Source of the DNA: Clytia hemisphaerica | Lineage: Eukaryota; Cnidaria; Hydrozoa; Leptothecata; Clytiidae | NCBI GenBank assembly: GCA_902728285.1 | Contig: CACVBU010001358.1 | Location: 1,745,419 to 1,809,418 of the forward strand | Direction of reading: 5' to 3' | DNA: 64,000 nt | Shown here: positions 1 to 12,804 of the stretch, in pieces | Numbering within the stretch: the stretch's first letter is position 1 | How the letters are laid out: every line of letters begins with the position of its first letter | Notes under the pieces: generated by a model | Seen by the model: only the letters and a program-made list of their open reading frames with translations | The model's database searches: none | Told to the model about the DNA's origin: nothing | Made by a program: the position numbers and the translations under genes

Positions 1-489
1 TCAATTATGCAACAGTCTCTTTTCTAGAAATGAATGAAACAAAAATGTATGAAAAATAACAAGGAATAAAAGAAAGTAAAGTTACAAGTAAAATCTAAAC
101 CTTAAATTGAAAATAAATATTTATTCTAGATTTTGGAGTTTGCACTGATGTACCTAGATGTTTTGGTAGGTCCTTTTCGTCTAAAAAAGTTGATTTTGTT
201 CTATACTAAATCCCTATTCCAATAAGGTAAATGCGTGTGATCACGATTTTGGGTACTGCTAATGCAGATCTGTATTGCAATATTCTCTTGTTTTTTAGAT
301 TCCCCTGATTTTTGTTTCACCAACTCAACGCCAAATGAAAGTAAGATGATTTTGTTTTGAAGTATTTTTGAACTATATCTGTTGTAGAATTTTTTTGGGG
401 GGGAGTTGGTAAGGGTGATTATTGGTGGAATTTTTTCAAATAAACTCAATTTGGAAACTCTTCTTGCTAAACTATTGTATCGTTTTTAG
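1..489. other. Non-coding left edge, probably intron
   Basis: AT-rich sequence with no open frame that continues the peptidase domain beginning at 490. It ends in a pyrimidine-rich 3' splice site (cgtttttag at 481-489), so it reads as an intron of the gene that follows. The earlier exons would lie outside the window. Confidence 0.5.
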
Positions 490-3399
490 TGCTTAAAAAG
501 ATTTGGAATACTGACGAAGCCGTTGGGATCATCATCTGTTGTATTGACAGGTTTTACATAACAGATGGGGACTTGAAAACGTTAAAATCTGGAAAGCAAT
601 TGAATGACCAAGTTATTGATGCATATATTTGCCAATTGACAAAGAACTTGGTATTATTTAAATACTGATAATTGTTTCTCCTCTTGACCTTTTCGATTGT
701 CTTCGTTGTTCATTAGCTCATTGTAGATTTATAAATGGACAGTTGTGATTTGTTTATGCTTTAACTTGCTTTTATTTTTGTTTCAGCCAGTTGAAGACGG
801 AATTCAACACATTCAGTCCCACAAACTTACAAAACTTTTCAATAAAGGCACGATCACATTCGGTGTGAAAGAAAAGGTTTCTATATTTCAAGCTATTTCA
901 AAATACTGAAAGCAACAAAATTATCATTATTGTTCACTTTTTGGCAAATATGCCACACTGATACCATTAATTTTTGTTTTCTGAAAACCAACTACCCATT
1001 ATTACCATTTTGCCATTAATTAATATTTTAGTCTGATCGATTTTATCACCCTTGTACCTTTTATGTTTTCTCTACGTGCGTAATAATGGTTTATTGTCTT
1101 CAACCTTTGTACAGAAAAGCTTACAAAGTTCCAAGATGATAGTGGGTGCATTTAATATCAATAGTCATTGGATGTTTTTGGTATGTTCTATTTTCTCAAT
1201 TTTAATTTCTCCTTTACAGCCTGCCAAATTGTACTACCGAGAGGAACGAATTTGTTATTTTTAAATTGCTTCGTTTTTAAACTTGTAGTCTCTACTGAGT
1301 TCGGTCCAGTAAGAACCAAAACAAAAAAAGTCACAAGCGAAAAATGACTCTGCGAATTTCTTTGTAAGTTATAATATCCAGAAAAAAACAATTCATGATA
1401 AACGAAAATCAAAATCCGCTCTTTGAACTTTTTATACGATTTACATAGGTGATTTACCCGGCTTTAAAAGAAGTCAAACTGTACAATTCGTTGGGTTTGG
1501 GACATTCCGCTGGTGTTGAAACGGATATTCTACAAAAATGGAGGTAACCTTTTTTTTACTGAGTAAATATCTTTCTCTTTAGATGCTCAAAATACGCACT
1601 ATAACTCGTGAAGTAATCAATTTGTAATCATATTTTCAATATTTTTTATTCTGTACTGGCTTTAACCTTTTCATTGAAATTTTAGGGTTGCTTGCAAAAT
1701 ACTTGACTTGGACGGGAGCTGGAAGATTTCTTCTCAAATCAGTGCTATGCAAGAAGACACAGTATCTTGTGGTGCATTCTGCCTTAGCGTATGTTATAAA
1801 CTTTTTAAAGTTTTTTTTGTATATGGAAGACCATTGTGAATAATAAATTAGGCGAAAAGTTGAATTTACAGTTTTGAAGAAATAGTATTGCAATATTTCT
1901 ACCTATCGGTAGTATCCCTTTGAGTGTTATATATATTCACACGCTTTTGATAAGAATATACTTTATAAGAATATTCATGATGAAATTGGCTAAAAAGTTG
2001 AGAATGTCCGAAGAAAAAATTAAGAATATTTATGATGAAATGTAACCACATTCTTATAAAAAAGTGCATTCAGCGTGTCCGAAAAAAAGTGGAACAGAAT
2101 TTGTGTAAAGAAAAATTCTAATGATTTTTAACCCTACAGTAATAAACTTTCCTTTTTTTTTACTTATCGAAAAAGAACTTAATTACCCGGTAAAACGATT
2201 TTGAGAATTTTCTTCCATTAGACCATGAGCATTTTTATTTACACCATTATTTTTAGTTTGCAGAAAGTGTTGTCCTTGGGGAGCCTGTGAAGAAAGCGTT
2301 GTCGAAGAGAGATGTGGCAGACTTTAGATTAAAAATCGGACATGCTATCATCGAGAAATCAGGTAAGAATAAGTGTCAAACTTCTTCATACATTTTACGG
2401 ATATACTTTTTGATTTATCTAAAATGATAGTACTTTTTTATTTATAAAAAATACTGTATTACTTTATCTTTTTAGGAGGTGGGTTATGGTGTCACAAGAC
2501 ATGTAGGATATGCAGAGCAGACAAGCAAGAAAACTTGGTATCCAGAATTTCATTTTTCTATACTTTCCAAATTTCTAAACCTATAACTAACAAATCAAAT
2601 CTTGGCCTGTAAGAGGTGAAACCCTACTGATAAAAATATTTTTCAGAGGTAAAGAAATTCTGTTTTTCGTCATTTTTATAGATCCCATCCTGAACAAAAT
2701 ATTTATGTACTGCACACAAATCAACGTAAAATTCGTAAGCTTTTCCCCCACTTAGGTTCGATGCTTGAAGTGCATTCCTGAAAGGTATTATCATAAGAAG
2801 TGTCTTATCAAGACAAGAGAAAGACTTGCTAAAGCCAGAGAAAGACTCGTTGTAAGTGTGCTTGATCTCCTAATTTCTAGTACCTTATAGTCTGGAATAA
2901 GCGGGATGGGTGGAAAATGTTTCAAAATGTTATAGTAGAGAGGTTTTGGGGGATTATGGCAGAGGGGAGTTGGATGGGTTTCTAAAGATGTATGAGTACT
3001 AAAATAACTTCAGTGTGCTTGGTTTCAAAATACATTTATATCAAATTACCATTATATTCCTTCTTTCAGACCGCACAGGAGATGCAATCATTAAAGGAAG
3101 GGGAAGTTTTGTTGCGGAAACGCATAGACTTGAAGGTGAAGGTGTGTCATGGGTGCAACGGATCCATTGCTAGTGGACCACTTCGTCCACCGCACGATAT
3201 TTGCATCGCACGTAAAGAGAAGAGGAAGAAGTCTGGTGCAAGCTTAACCAACTCTAATTCCTTCGTTCTGACAAATGTTCATTATCACCCTAGACGCTCC
3301 TGTATAAATGTCAATCCATCTTTCTTGAAAATATCGAAGGCTATAAAACTTGACCAGACCTATACAACTTTTTTGAAGGAAAATGGTATCTTTGGCTAG
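490..3399 (+). CDS. Ulp1/SENP-like C48 cysteine peptidase with C-terminal zinc modules (3' part)
   Basis: Nine exons read by GT-AG splicing with matching phases: 490-650, 787-876, 1115-1180, 1449-1543, 1686-1788, 2257-2362, 2476-2537, 2756-2851, 3070-3399 (TAG at 3397). They give about 368 residues; the N-terminus lies upstream of the window. The first exon has the Ulp1-type entry motif (LNDQVIDAYI). The third ends in the catalytic-His region (NINSHWMFL). The fourth has YNSLG where C48 enzymes have YDS, so the triad Asp is replaced by Asn. The fifth has the Gln and nucleophilic Cys (MQEDTVSCGAF). C48 enzymes cleave SUMO or related modifiers, but the substrate here is unknown. Exons 7-8 form a PHD/RING-like Cys/His cluster (WCHKTCRIC, VRCLKC, YYHKKC). 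The last exon has CHGC, HDIC and HYHPRRSC, a module I associate with transposon-linked proteins. It may be a domesticated transposon gene or a member of a repeated family. Confidence 0.8.
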
Positions 3400-4724
3400 T
3401 AGTAGGGGGAAATTTTTTTTTTTAATTCGCTCGATTATTTTGGTCAAAGAACTTGTTATACATTTTTTGAAAGCTAACGGGTAGGGGAATCAAAATAGCT
3501 TAGATTCCAATTTTTTTTCGGACACTTTGGTATGATTTTCGGACAAATACGACGGTCTCAGGCAAAAATCATAGGGTCAAAAATTAATGAAAATTTTAGC
3601 TTGAGAAAACGGAGACCTGTTGTATATTTTTGAAAATCTCTCAAAAAATTAATATTAGAGGTATATTGCGAGTATAGGTGATTTTAGTACCTAGCTCGAG
3701 AGATCGAGCTTCAAAAAGCGCAAAAACTGGACAAGACAACTGTTTCTGCCTGAAAGACACTGTTTTTAAGGGTTTCTTTTCTGACCAATACAATCGAGCG
3801 ACTTTACAAAATACCCTCTACTATAGTGTTGTTATTAAGGGCTCTGACCATAGTGAATTTTTAATATTTGCCACTTACAAAATATAAAGTTCTACTTGAT
3901 GTAGCCCACAAAACTGTGGCATGTTATACATATTGAAAATTATCTGAAAATTTAAGAATCGCAATGAAAAAATTTGACGAATAGGAGGGCGTTGCTCTTG
4001 TGGTCGTGAAGAATTTTATTTTTAAGATTAGACGATCTAAGGAACGCTTTTTCGATTTTTTTTTAGAATAGTTTTATTGCGTACTTTCTGGAGATTTAAT
4101 TCTCATTTAAGATTTTCTATATGTGTGCTTTTAAAGAGATTTGTATATTTTTGAAAGTGTATATATATTATAGCTCGGGACAGTATATTTTCTATGTGTG
4201 CCTTTTAAAGTGATTTACAGATTTTACTTGATTTTATTATATACTATGTTTTATATTTTAGCCTGGAACAATTTTATATTAACGGTGTATTTTTCTATGT
4301 AAGGTTTTGAACTTTCAGTGTTTTAAAATTTTTTTTAAATGTAGATAGGCCGTGCTTCATATATATCAAAGCATCTTACTTTATTTACTGTGTATTTTTT
4401 TCAAAGCTCAAATATAACCAGAATTGGATTGCACGTCAAATTTTATGAATTTCAACCATCTGATAGAAATTTTGAAATCTGGTGTCTTATAAACAAGGAG
4501 TGGCTTATTTCTAGGGGTTGGAAATTATACTCCTATAAACTAAACTAATAAGCATTAACTAACTCAGATTTATCGATTATAAGGACACTATAAGGACACT
4601 CTTTTCGGCCGTTAGAATTTTTAGTTTAAAAACAATTTATCTAGGTTATTCATGATTCACCCGGCTTCTTTGGGATTTTTTTGTGTCTCTTACGTCATAG
4701 TTATCAAAAGTTGCGGCAAGTCGA
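3400..4724. other. Intergenic 3' flank of the peptidase gene
   Basis: AT-rich sequence with T-runs and no coding, RNA or repeat feature that I can support. It probably includes the 3' UTR of the peptidase gene. Confidence 0.5.
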
Positions 4725-6310
4725 GTCTGATTCCTTTAGAATGGGCTGTTATAACCTGTTGGTACTCCACTCAAACTCGCTCAAAAGTCACTGCAGATTG
4801 ATGCTGACGTCATATTTGACCTACCAGTAATCTAGCACAATTAGTAAAAGTCACGGCAGTTATCACCTTGCCGGCACTCTAGTCAAATTTACTCGAAAGT
4901 CACGACAGATTCAATGTGGCTTGTTATAACCTGCCGGCACTCTAGCCAAATTCACTCAAAAGTCACGGCAGATTCGATGTGGCTTGTTATAGCCTGCCGG
5001 CACTCTAATCAAATTCACTCAAAAGTCACGGCAGATTCAATGTGGCTTGTTAGAACCCTGCCGGCACTCTAATCAAATTCACTCAAAAGTCACGGCAGAT
5101 TCAATGTGGCTTGTTAGGACCTGCCGGCACTCTAGCCAAATTCACTCAAAAGTCACGGCAGATTCAATGTGGCTTGTTATAACCCTGCCGGCACTCTAAT
5201 CAAATTCACTCAAAAGTCACGGCAGATTCAATGTGGCTTGTTAGAACCTGCCGGCACTCTAGCCAAATTCACTCAAAAGTCACGGCAGATTCAATGTGGC
5301 TTGTTAGAACCTGCCGGCACTCTAGTCAAATTCACTCAAAAGTCACGGCAGATTCAATGTGGCTTGTTAGGACCTGCCGGCACTCTAGCCAAATTCACTC
5401 AAAAGTCACGGCAGATTCAATGTGGCTTGTTAGGACCTGCCGGCACTCTAGCCAAATTCACTCAAAAGTCACGGCAGATTCAATGTGGCTTGTTATAACC
5501 TGCCGGCACTCTAATCAAATTCACTCAAAAGTCACGGCAGATTCAATGTGGCTTGTTAGAACCTGCCGGCACTCTAGTCAAATTCACTTAAAGTCACGGC
5601 AGATTCAGTGTGGCTTGTTATAACCTGCCGGCACTCTAGTCAAATTCACTCAAAAGTCACGGCAGATTCAATGTGGCTTGTTAGAACCTGCCGGCACTCT
5701 AGCCAAATTCACTCAAAAGTCACGGCAGATTCAATGTGGCTTGTTAGAACCTGCCGGCACTCTAGTCAAATTCACTCAAAAGTCACGGCAGATTCAATGT
5801 GGCTTGTTATAACCCTACCGGCACTTTAGTCAAATTCACGTTAGAAGTCACGGCAGATTGATACTGACGTCACACTAGACCTGCCGGTACGCTAGCCACA
5901 ATTAGTAAAAGTCACGGCAGATCGAATATGGCTTGTTATAATCCTGCCGGTACGCTAGCCACAATTAGTAAAAGTCACGGCAGATCGAATGTGGCTTGTT
6001 ATAACCTGCCTGCACTCTAGTCAAATTCACTCAAAAGTCACGGCAGATCGATGCTGACGTCACATTTGACCTGCCGGCAATCTGGCCAAAATAATGAAAG
6101 TCACGGCAGATTCAATGTGGCTTGTTATAACCTGCCTGCACTTTAGTCAAATTCATTTAAAGTCACGGCAGATCGATGCTGACGTCACATTTGGCCTGCC
6201 GGTATTCTAGTTATAATGTAAATTCTCAGCTAAAGTTACGGCAGATCATGATTGAAGTCAGGTTTTACTCTAGGGTTTTTCTTCAACCTGCCGGTACTTT
6301 AGCTTGGTCT
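4725..6310. repeat. 63-bp satellite array
   Basis: About 25 head-to-tail monomers. The period is 63 bp in the homogeneous core (about 4860-5820), shown by successive 'cctgccggca' starts at 5247 and 5310. Each monomer contains the palindrome TGCCGGCA and the phrase AAAGTCACGGCAGAT. Monomers at both edges diverge and include a second type with GATGCTGACGTCAC in place of TTCAATGTGGCTTG. The core is uniform and the edges decayed, as expected from unequal exchange. The unit is 21 codons long, so open frames run through the array by arithmetic; I do not read these as genes. Confidence 0.95.
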
Positions 6311-9300
6311 TAGTGGTTTCGTTAGTGAACCGGCAGGTTAAAAATAATCTGCCGGTACTGTAGACACAGCGATTTTGTTTTTCTAAAACTTTATCAGAAA
6401 AATTGCCTGATAATCTTTAAACTTTTGCGCCGCTGGTCTTACTTTATTCTCCATAAAAGGTGAATGGCTAAAAGAGGCCCCAAATTTTGAATGTTGGCAG
6501 GAATAAGGGTTCTTTTTAATGTTGGCGCCGCAGGGAAAGAATTTTGGTGTAAGGAAGGTCAAACAGCTTAAAAGAACTTCTAAAAAGTCGAAATTTATTC
6601 ATCATAAGGCCACAAAAACCACAGCAAGCATCAACCACAGCATGCGATTCAATGTTGATAGTAGTTTTCAAAACATTCAAGAGAAAGGATGCAAGACTGT
6701 AAAATAAAAGGAAGTGCCGCAGGCCAAAAAAATTGACATTGCATTTATAGAAGGCGCTATAAACTTGTCGAAGGGCGCCAAGTCGCTCAATTAAACATCG
6801 ACAAAATGTTGGCGCCCCCTTGAAAAGCTCTTTTGGCGCCCCTCTCAAATTTTTCTGGGTGGTGCGCTAAACACCCTGCACCCCCTGCCAGGTCGCCATT
6901 GAAAAAGAGGGGCGCGAAATTTGTATTGGAGAGCAGGATTTTATGATTCTCCACTATTTCTCCTTTTCGAAATGAAACAAACAATAAAAAACGATAGTTG
7001 TTTCTACTTTTTGTTTGGTATTTGCTTGCATCAACACTCGCAGTAAAAAAAATGTTTAACAAAATCAGTAGTAAAATTACAAGTTGGATAAACTCAAATA
7101 AAATACAACTGAATTTTTGTGACGAAGCGTGTAGCGTAAAACTCCCAGTGGCTGTTTATTCTGGAGGAAACATTATCTCCGAACCAATGGCGTCCGTCAC
7201 CCCGACCTTCGGAGGTTAAAGGTCTTCCCCCCTTCATGTACAAAGTTTTTACTAACGAAATTATTCCATCTGCAAGTGTTTGACCGTCAAATGTAAGAGA
7301 TAATAAATTTAAATTATAATTGTTATAAAGGATTTTTACGAGGTATGAGCTTCATAGCTTCAAAATGTTATCAATCTATTTGTAATTTTCGTTTAAGGAA
7401 TACCAAATTCATCAACTTGATAAAACACATCCCCTATTCCATGTTTGATAAGTTGTCGATGGAGAATGTTGATAAGATCGTCAATCTCCAATGACCGGCG
7501 TTTGTTTTGGTAATCGATCGTCTTTTAGTATATATTCTATTGTATTCCTTGGTGGTTGATCGTCTGAGCCATTGATTGATCATATGTTTGAAGTCCAGGA
7601 AGAAGCGCTCGTTCGATTGTTCCAATGTCATAAAAGTAAAGAAAGGTTGACCGGAGTATACAGGGGCTTATGATTAAATATAGTACGAGAAAATCTGGAA
7701 ATTTCGGAGAAGTTTGCTAAAGTATGTTAAAATGATTTTGAGTGAATGCAATAGCGAGGATGATTTAGAATTTTGAATTGTATTTAAAGACATATGAATC
7801 ATAATTATCACTTAATGATGCGCATGCATAATTAATTTTCCGTGCGAAATTGTCGAGAACCTGCTTTTCCAGCTTTTTTCAATCGCTGGAAACATCGTCA
7901 CAGTAATGATCTATTAATAACGTAAAGAGATAGTTAGTCACAAATTTTGCGCACCCTTGTCTACGCTGTCATTGTTTTATTCAAAAGTAAGAGTTTTCTG
8001 CCTGTTTTATTCATAAAACGAATAGTCAAAATCAATTAACATATCACAAAACTAATTGTAAAACAGAGTAAAAACCATTTAGTTTAAAGCCCCAAAGGGG
8101 CTATAGATGAGTCTTCAGTCTTTCTCAAGTTCTCAAGCAAGGAAAAGTGCAGCCTTTAGATTTGTGCCGCATTTAGAATGACGAATTAAATGTTGCACTT
8201 TCTTTGTTTTCACACGGCATATTCTTTCGAAATCTTGCGATATATTTTACTTTCAATCGACCGTTTGTGTAAAAACCACGCGGTCACTTGTATATCCAGG
8301 AGTCTCGTGCCTAGCCCATCGGGCTTGGAAGTCAATGGGAAAAAAAGCATTACTCTAAACACATTTTATCAGCCTTTGTGTAAATCCTATTAAAAAGATA
8401 GTTGATTTGGTTGATATCTGGTTCAAAAACCTTTACATGACGTTGAATCCATTAAATCAATACCATGTCAAGTAACAGAAATAATGTAGGAATCAATATT
8501 GTGTTGTTTTAAACAACATACGATGTTATTTTGATCAAAATGAGTAAAGTTATTAAAAATGTTACACTTTAAACTTATCACGGTGCTTTTCTTTAGGTAC
8601 CGGAGACTGGGCACTAGCAACCAAGGGCATCTCTACCCGTGACACTCTCCCCCATTTCAAAATGTTTTTTTTCTATTCAACCAGAAATAATACCTTTTTA
8701 AGCCACGTAATAATAGCTATTAGCGTGTATCATTATCTCAATTATAGTTCATTTCAACAGTCTATATATAAGCCTTATTACGTTATCTCAATCAGGCTTT
8801 ATCATCATAAAAAGTTTTTCATACGCAAGTCACACCAGACGACAGCTAATAATTAACATATCATTGACGATTCACTTTATCTCAATATTAGAGAAGACAC
8901 TGTTTTTCATACCAAAACGTTTAAGATTGTTGGAGTAGCTTTCGATAATCTCTTGATGTTTGAATCGCATAGGGATGAGCTGGAGTTTTTATAAGATACT
9001 TCACTAATTGGTCATTTGAAGTAATAGACATGACACGTTCTTTAGAAAAAGTAATGAAATTAACTTAACGACCAACCAAATCACATAAGAGCTTGTAAAA
9101 ACTCCAGCTTGTCCCATCACATACAGGACATCTTTGCAAGAAAATAACAGTCTCAGCCAGAATGAGAACATATCTCAGTTTAGACCAGCCATAACTTTCA
9201 TTAAGGTGCCACCGCAGCAAAACGAACACATAGAGTTGAATTTGCGTTCAAAAGGAATGATCTTAGCCCTACAGTAATTTTTGTTAAGAGTGACCTCTCA

Positions 9301-9318
9301 TCTGAGACAAAATTTGGG
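6311..9318. other. Intergenic, no gene supported
   Basis: No convincing coding or RNA gene. It starts with an inverted pair of CCGGCAGGT/CTGCCGGT motifs (about 6328-6358). It also holds a dispersed repeat (8495-8640) and an imperfect inverted pair, GAGCTGGAGTTTTTATAAG near 8974 against CTTGTAAAAACTCCAGCTTG near 9092. Confidence 0.5.
8495..8640 (+). repeat. Dispersed repeat family A, copy 1
   Basis: It shares an ordered series of phrases with 20850-20995, including TTGTGTTGTTTTAAACAA, TTTGATCAAAATGA and TCACGGTG, followed by ACCGGA and AACTGGG/GACTGGG. The two copies are diverged and lie on the same strand. No coding potential is visible. Confidence 0.65.
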
Positions 9319-9599
9319 AAGTCTGCAATCTATGGTGGACTGAAAAACACTTCGAAAAATGCTTCACTAATACACGTATTCAAGTAATGTTACATTTGTC
9401 ACAAATGATGACATGTGGCTTTCCCTATCTACTTCGTGCTATACAAAGCGTAACAAGCGACGACTTACACATTTCATACTACACTTCCATGACTATTTGA
9501 AACATAACCTCACTTTATTATGAATGCGTGTCATACTATCATACTAAACTTACACATCACCCTCTACCATGATGACATAATACAAAGTGAGTATTGCAA

Positions 9600-10838
9600 T
9601 ATACCCCTCAGGTAATGGTAATTGCAGTAATTTCGGTAATCACGGTAATCACGCCCTTACGCCACAATATATCGCCCTTTATAACGCCACACAATAATAA
9701 GACAATGTATACAATATACCCCTCAGGTAATGGTAATTGCAGTAATTTCGGTAATCACGGTAATCACGCCCTTACGCCACAATATATCGCCCTTTATAGC
9801 GCCACACCAATGTATACAATATACCCCTCAGGTAATGGTAATTGCAGTAATTTCGGTAATCACGGTAATCACGCCCTTACGCCACAATATATCGCCCTTT
9901 ATAGCGCCACACCATAATAAGACAATGTATACAATAAACCCCTCAGGTAATGGTAATTGCAGTAATTTCGGTAATCACGGTAATCACGCCCTTACGCCAC
10001 AATATATCGCCCTTTATAGCGCCACACAATCATAAGACAATGTATACAATATACCCCTCAGATAATGGTAATTGCAGTAATTTCGGTAATCACGGTAATC
10101 ACGCCCTTACGCCACAATATATCGCCCTTTATAACGCCACACCATAATAAGACAATGTATACAATATACCCCCCAGGTAATGGTAATTGCAGTAATTTCG
10201 GTAATCACGGTAATCACGCCCTTACACCACAATATATCGCCCTTTATAACGCCACACCATAATAAGACAATGTATACAATGTACCCCTCAGGTAATGGTA
10301 ATTGCAGTAATTTCGGTAATCACGGTAATCACACCCTTACGCCACAATATATCGCCCTTTATAGCGCCACACCATCATAAGACAATGTATACAATATACC
10401 CCTCAGGTAATGGTAATTGCAGTAATTTCGGTAATCACGCTAATCACGCCCTTACGCCACAATATAACGCCCTTTATAACGCCACACCATAATAAGACAA
10501 TGTATACAATATACCCCCCAGGTAATGGTAATTGCAGTAATTTCGGTAATCACGGTAATCACGCCCTTACACCACAATATATCGCCCTTTATAACGCCAC
10601 ACCATAATAAGACAATGTATACAATGTACCCCTCAGGTAATGGTAATTGCAGTAATTTCGGTAATCACGGTAATCACACCCTTACGCCACAACATTTCGC
10701 CCTTTATAGCGCCACACCAATGTATACAATATACCCCTCAGGTAATGGTAATTGCAGTAATTTCGGTAATCACGGTAATCACGCCCTTACGCCACAATAT
10801 ATCGCCCTTAATAGCGCCACACCATAATAAGACAATGT
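9600..10838 (+). repeat. Forward arm of FB1: about 11 tandem 115-bp units
   Basis: Units recur at 115-bp spacing (the ggtAATGG phrase at 9730, 9950, 10065, 10180 and so on). Two shorter spacings of about 105 bp arise where TAATAAGACA is missing. Each unit has a GGTAAT-rich head (GGTAATGGTAATTGC, CGGTAATCACGGTAATCACG), a CCTTACGCCACAATATATCG middle and a GTATACAATATACCCCTCAG end. Units are nearly identical, which implies recent homogenisation. Confidence 0.95.
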
Positions 10839-11590
10839 GGCGTAAGGGCGTGATTACCGTGATTACCGAAATTACTGCAATTACCATTACCTGAGGGGTA
10901 TATTGTATACATTGTCTTATTATTGTGTGGCGTTATAAAGGGCGATATATTGTGGCGTAAGGGCGTGATTACCGTGATTACCGAAATTACTGCAATTACC
11001 ATTACCTGAGGGGTATATTGTATACATTGTCTTATTATTGTGTGGCGTTATAAAGGGCGATATATTGTGGCGTAGGGGCGTGATTACCGTGATTACCGAA
11101 ATTACTGCAATTACCATTACCTGAGGGGTATATTGTATACATTGGTGTGGCGCTATAAAGGGCGAAATGTTGTGGCGTAAGGGTGTGATTACCGTGATTA
11201 CCGAAATTACTGCAATTACCATTACCTGAGGGGTACATTGTATACATTGTCTTATTATGGTGTGGCGTTATAAAGGGCGATATATTGTGGTGTAAGGGCG
11301 TGATTACCGTGATTACCGAAATTACTGCAATTACCATTACCTGGGGGGGGGGTATATTGTATACATTGTCTTATTATGGTGTGGCGTTATAAAGGGCGAT
11401 ATATTGTGGCGTAAGGGCGTGATTACCGTGATTACCGAAATTACTGCAATTACCATTACCTGAGGGGTTTATTGTATACATTGTCTTATTATGGTGTGGC
11501 GCTATAAAGGGCGATATATTGTGGCGTAAGGGCGTGATTACCGTGATTACCGAAATTACTGCAATTACCATTACCTGAGGGGTATATTGC
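10839..11590 (-). repeat. Reverse arm of FB1: about 7 inverted 115-bp units
   Basis: The same unit on the opposite strand, joined to the forward array with no spacer (gacaatg followed at once by tggcgtaaggg near 10838). The arms carry different unit numbers, about 11 and 7. One unit has an expanded G-run at 11344-11351. Confidence 0.95.
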
Positions 11591-12771
11591 AATACTCACT
11601 TTGTATTATGTCATCATGGTAGAGGGTGATGTGTAAGTTTGGTATGATAGTATGACACGCATTCATAATAAAGTGTGGCTATGTTTCAAATAGTCATGGA
11701 AGTGTAGTATGAAATGTGTAAGTCGTCGCTTGTTACGCTTTGTATAGCACAAAGTAGATAGGGAAAGCCACATGTCATCATTCGTGACAAATGTAACATT
11801 ACTTGATTACGTGTATTAGTGAAGTATTTTTCGAAGTGTTTTTCAGTCCACCATAGATTGCAGACTTTCAAATGCTAACAAATGTGTCAAGGGAGTGATT
11901 TACATTACAGTCTACTTAGAGTGACATCCATGCCTTGTCTTACACTTTTTTTATAAGAACAATTTCATAAGAATACGAGGCTGAAATTCGGCCAAAACCT
12001 AAGAACAAATTAAGAAGAATCTAAACCTTAGATTTCAGAAATTACTGAGAAGTGTACTTCCATTTTAATTAATATTGACATTAAAACCTGAAAAACCCAT
12101 ATAAAACTAAGAGCAACCCAGCCAGAATCATATGACTTACTGGTTTTTCTTATAAAGAGCGTTTATCTGAAGATACTGCTCTTCATATGTTATTTTACTA
12201 ATGTACACGTTTAGCAACATAACTGTACGAATACCTTGAGTAGGGTGATATTTTTAACGTATGAAGAGCGCTTAATAACTACTTGTGGTATAAAAAGGGA
12301 ATTTCCCAGAAAAGGGAATTTCCTTAGATTCATTAACTCTCCAGGGATGAGAAAAAGACAAACTGAGATTTCAAAATGAGTAATCAGATCAAAATAACTC
12401 CGGAAAAGTTTTTTTGATGATGATAAAACAATAGAGAGACCGTAAGATAAGAATGCTATCGTTAAGCGGAACTAAAATACTGAAAAACGCGGTGGCAAAA
12501 AAAGAAACGCTTAATGAATGCTTTCATTTCAGTATTTTCACTTCAATAGCGCTCCGCAATGCATACGTCATGATTATTACTTTTCCTTTTTTTTTGACAT
12601 TTGGATGAGTTTTAATCCCACTTTTCAATGCGGTTCAATTAAATATACGTTCAAGCTGTTATTTTGTTAAATGATGCAATTAACATGCAAAAGAGACTAA
12701 CGCAAAACTCGTACAAACAAATCGAGGGTGTTTTTACACTGACGGCTTAAGCTAGCAGGATTAATGTAATT

Positions 12772-12804
12772 AAATATTTCCCGTTTTCCAAAAGGGAAAT
12801 ATTT
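12772..12804. repeat. Perfect 11-bp hairpin
   Basis: AAATATTTCCC at 12772-12782 and its exact complement at 12794-12804, with a short loop that itself contains TTTT/AAAA. No neighbouring gene gives it a role. Confidence 0.7.

Larger units (their letters stand above)
9319..11867. mobile_element. Foldback-like element FB1 (2.5 kb inverted repeat with tandem arms)
   Basis: Outer arms of about 280 bp (9319-9598 and 11590-11867) are inverted copies. Both begin AAGTCTGCAATCTATGGTGG when read inwards. Inside, tandem units run forward and then switch abruptly to the inverse strand at about 10838. This is the architecture of foldback (FB) transposons: long inverted repeats with tandem subrepeats and no transposase. 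There is no clear target duplication at the ends (left flank aaatttggg, right flank tcaaatgct). Open frames across the units are periodic artefacts. A second copy lies at 29463-31082. Confidence 0.85.

Noticed and set aside
5169..5829. Open frames with a 21-residue period in the satellite
   Set aside because: The 63-bp unit is a multiple of three, so open frames follow automatically. There is no start context, splice sites or recognisable domain.
6516..7219. Several open frames of 60-110 codons on both strands
   Set aside because: Overlapping frames in both directions with no domain, signal or splice support.
9600..11590. CRISPR array
   Set aside because: The repeats are 115-bp tandem units without variable spacers, inverted at the centre, in a eukaryotic genome.
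9594..11592. Many overlapping open frames of 65-123 codons on both strands across FB1
   Set aside because: They repeat every 115 bp with the same low-complexity translation and follow the tandem unit, including across the strand switch; they are periodic artefacts.
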